From: UBA2773 sp964458715
GTDB lineage: Bacteria > Patescibacteriota > Minisyncoccia > Moranbacterales > DUUL01
Reading direction: 5' to 3'
DNA length: 24,684 nucleotides
Assembly (NCBI GenBank): GCA_964458715.1
Contig: CAYWJP010000008.1
Location: 1 to 24,684, forward strand
Shown: positions 23,891 through 24,684 of the stretch, piece after piece
Position numbering within the stretch: position 1 is the first letter of the stretch
How the letters are laid out: every line of letters begins with the position of its first letter
The notes under the pieces: generated by a model
The model's input: the letters and a program-made list of their open reading frames with translations, nothing else
The model's database searches: none
Told to the model about the DNA's origin: nothing
Translations under genes and position numbers: made by a program

Positions 23891-23918
23891 CTTTTGGTTA
23901 GTTCTATTAACTAAAAAG
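23891..23918. terminator. possible bidirectional terminator between convergent genes
   Basis: CTTTTGGTTAG (23891-23901) pairs with TTAACTAAAAAG (23907-23918) with two G-U pairs and one bulge around a five-base loop. It overlaps the TAG of the minus-strand gene (23911-23913). T/A runs lie inside the stem ends. Weaker than the other terminators. Confidence 0.4.
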
Positions 23919-24600
23919 AATTAATTAAATCTATTTTCTCATAAAATAAGCTAAAATCTTTTTCTAATAATTCTTTTTGATTTTTATCAACCTGATCAAA
24001 AAGTAAAAGTATATCAATTTTGTTAGCGATTCTTTCAGAAATTAATTCAACATTTTGAGATTCTTGAAAAACTTTTTCTAAATTTCCTAATTTTTTTCGA
24101 AACAATTGCAAAGAATCGTCTTGATTATAAGCTTCAATTGTTTTTGATAAATGGGAATTTAAATAATTGAGATGCCTAATTTTTTCCGCTAATAATTGGC
24201 GATTTTCTATTTTTCCCCATTGCAATAATTCTTGACTATTTTTAAAATCAGTTTCGATTACTGCTACTTGTTTTTTAAGCACTTTTAATTCAACTTGAAT
24301 TTTTTGCTGTTCTTCCCTAGATTCAAGTTGAATTAAATCGTTGGAAAATCGAATAATTTGTTGGAATAAAGCGAGAATTATTAAAATAAACAAAACTATA
24401 ATTAATTTAATTAATCGCTTTTCTTCAACTTTTTTCTTTTTTCTTTTTTGAAACCAAGTGAAAAATTTTGCTATTTTTCTCTTTCTCTTGAATTTTTTTA
24501 TTTTTTTACTGAGAATACCAAAAAATTGCCAAAATTTCTTCTTTCGACGAGCCCGATTTCTTTTCTGGAAAAATTTAATAAATTTGTTTTTATTTTTCAT
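23911..24600 (-). CDS. membrane-anchored protein with a very basic N-terminus and a coiled coil
   Basis: 229 aa in three parts. Residues 1-62 are extremely rich in Lys and Arg with scattered Phe and Trp and repeat a pattern of FFQKR/FKRKR, so this part would bind acidic partners such as nucleic acid or phospholipid headgroups. Residues 63-81 are one membrane helix (LIKLIIVLFILIILALF). Residues 88-225 are helical and heptad-like, a probable coiled coil outside the membrane. By the positive-inside rule the basic part is cytoplasmic. I do not recognise a family. It begins one base after a partial upstream frame that ends in two stop codons. Confidence 0.75.
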   Translation of the reverse strand: MKNKNKFIKFFQKRNRARRKKKFWQFFGILSKKIKKFKRKRKIAKFFTWFQKRKKKKVEEKRLIKLIIVLFILIILALFQQIIRFSNDLIQLESREEQQKIQVELKVLKKQVAVIETDFKNSQELLQWGKIENRQLLAEKIRHLNYLNSHLSKTIEAYNQDDSLQLFRKKLGNLEKVFQESQNVELISERIANKIDILLLFDQVDKNQKELLEKDFSLFYEKIDLINSF

Positions 24601-24603
24601 TTA

Positions 24604-24684
24604 TTATAAAAAATCGATTATTAATTCTTTTTTAATTGTAACCGAAAAATCAATAAAAGTAAAAATCCCGGAAGTCGGACCTCC
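24604..24684 (-). CDS. C-terminal end of an unknown gene, cut by the window edge
   Basis: On the minus strand a frame of 26 codons (beginning GGPTSGIFTFIDFS) is open from the window end to TAA TAA, directly before the ATG of the next gene. The GC-rich first codons and the tight spacing support a real gene end, but one other frame is also open for about 20 codons. Product not recognisable. Confidence 0.4.
   Translation of the reverse strand, partial: GGPTSGIFTFIDFSVTIKKELIIDFL

Noticed and set aside
1..24684. Recoding of TGA as glycine or tryptophan
   Set aside because: No gene requires in-frame TGA to be read through; all recognisable domains are intact in the standard code. Only avoidance is supported.
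1..24684. CRISPR array, insertion sequence or prophage
   Set aside because: No regularly spaced direct repeats with spacers, no transposase or phage genes; the longest repeats are inverted elements and a four-copy 9-bp array.
24604..24684. Lon-type protease end based on GGPTSGI
   Set aside because: It is only loosely like the GPSAG active site of that family, the Ser is shifted by one, and the fragment is 26 residues long, too little to assign.

Overview
The window looks like a piece of a Candidate Phyla Radiation (Patescibacteria, Parcubacteria-like) genome. This rests on very AT-rich DNA, compact short-spaced genes, no recognisable Shine-Dalgarno sites before any of about 20 starts, stop codons that are only TAA or TAG, and a gene content of cell-surface glycosyltransferases, a large repeat-domain surface protein with a C-terminal peptidoglycan-binding domain, and many small hypothetical proteins. 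Assignment to a particular phylum is inference. One assembly gap of 100 N (6938-7037) lies beside the only RNA gene, a tRNA-Asp.

Layout. (1) 1-2850: a small plus-strand membrane protein converges on a minus-strand group of an unknown 152-aa protein, the tRNA thiouridylase mnmA and a coiled-coil protein. (2) 3050-6808: a 1252-aa anchored surface protein with eight carboxypeptidase-regulatory-like repeats, with its own promoter; a terminator lies further downstream. (3) 6898-7158: terminator, gap, tRNA-Asp and its promoter. (4) 7173-13235, all minus strand: two paralogous GT39-like membrane glycosyltransferases flank a GT2-GtrA fusion and a membrane-anchored metallophosphoesterase. (5) 13414-15474: a 74-aa membrane protein with promoter and terminator, a cyclophilin-type lipoprotein, and a divergent ZIP metal transporter. 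(6) 15467-16804: an ECF sigma factor followed by a three-TM protein that may be its partner. (7) 17098-23857: an O-antigen ligase/polymerase-like protein, two GT4 glycosyltransferases, a radical SAM/SPASM protein and a second O-antigen ligase-like protein. (8) 23911-24684: a Lys/Arg-rich, membrane-anchored coiled-coil protein and the tail of another gene.

How the genes fit together. Most of 7173-23857 is a cell-envelope glycan locus. The GT2 protein would load a sugar onto a polyprenyl phosphate. The GT39-like proteins would use such lipid-linked donors outside the membrane. The GT4 enzymes would extend a glycan inside, and the Wzy/WaaL-like proteins would polymerise or attach it outside. The large repeat protein could be a wall-bound surface partner, but nothing in the sequence proves it is the acceptor.

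The least explained signals are large imperfect inverted repeats abutting or overlapping stop codons (646-747, 8955-9074, 16981-17099, 19901-20063). Two of them share an apical hairpin with compensatory base changes. Short AAAGT-type tandem repeats also sit directly after two genes. Together with complete TGA avoidance, these are the strongest leads in the window. I see no CRISPR array, insertion sequence or phage gene.
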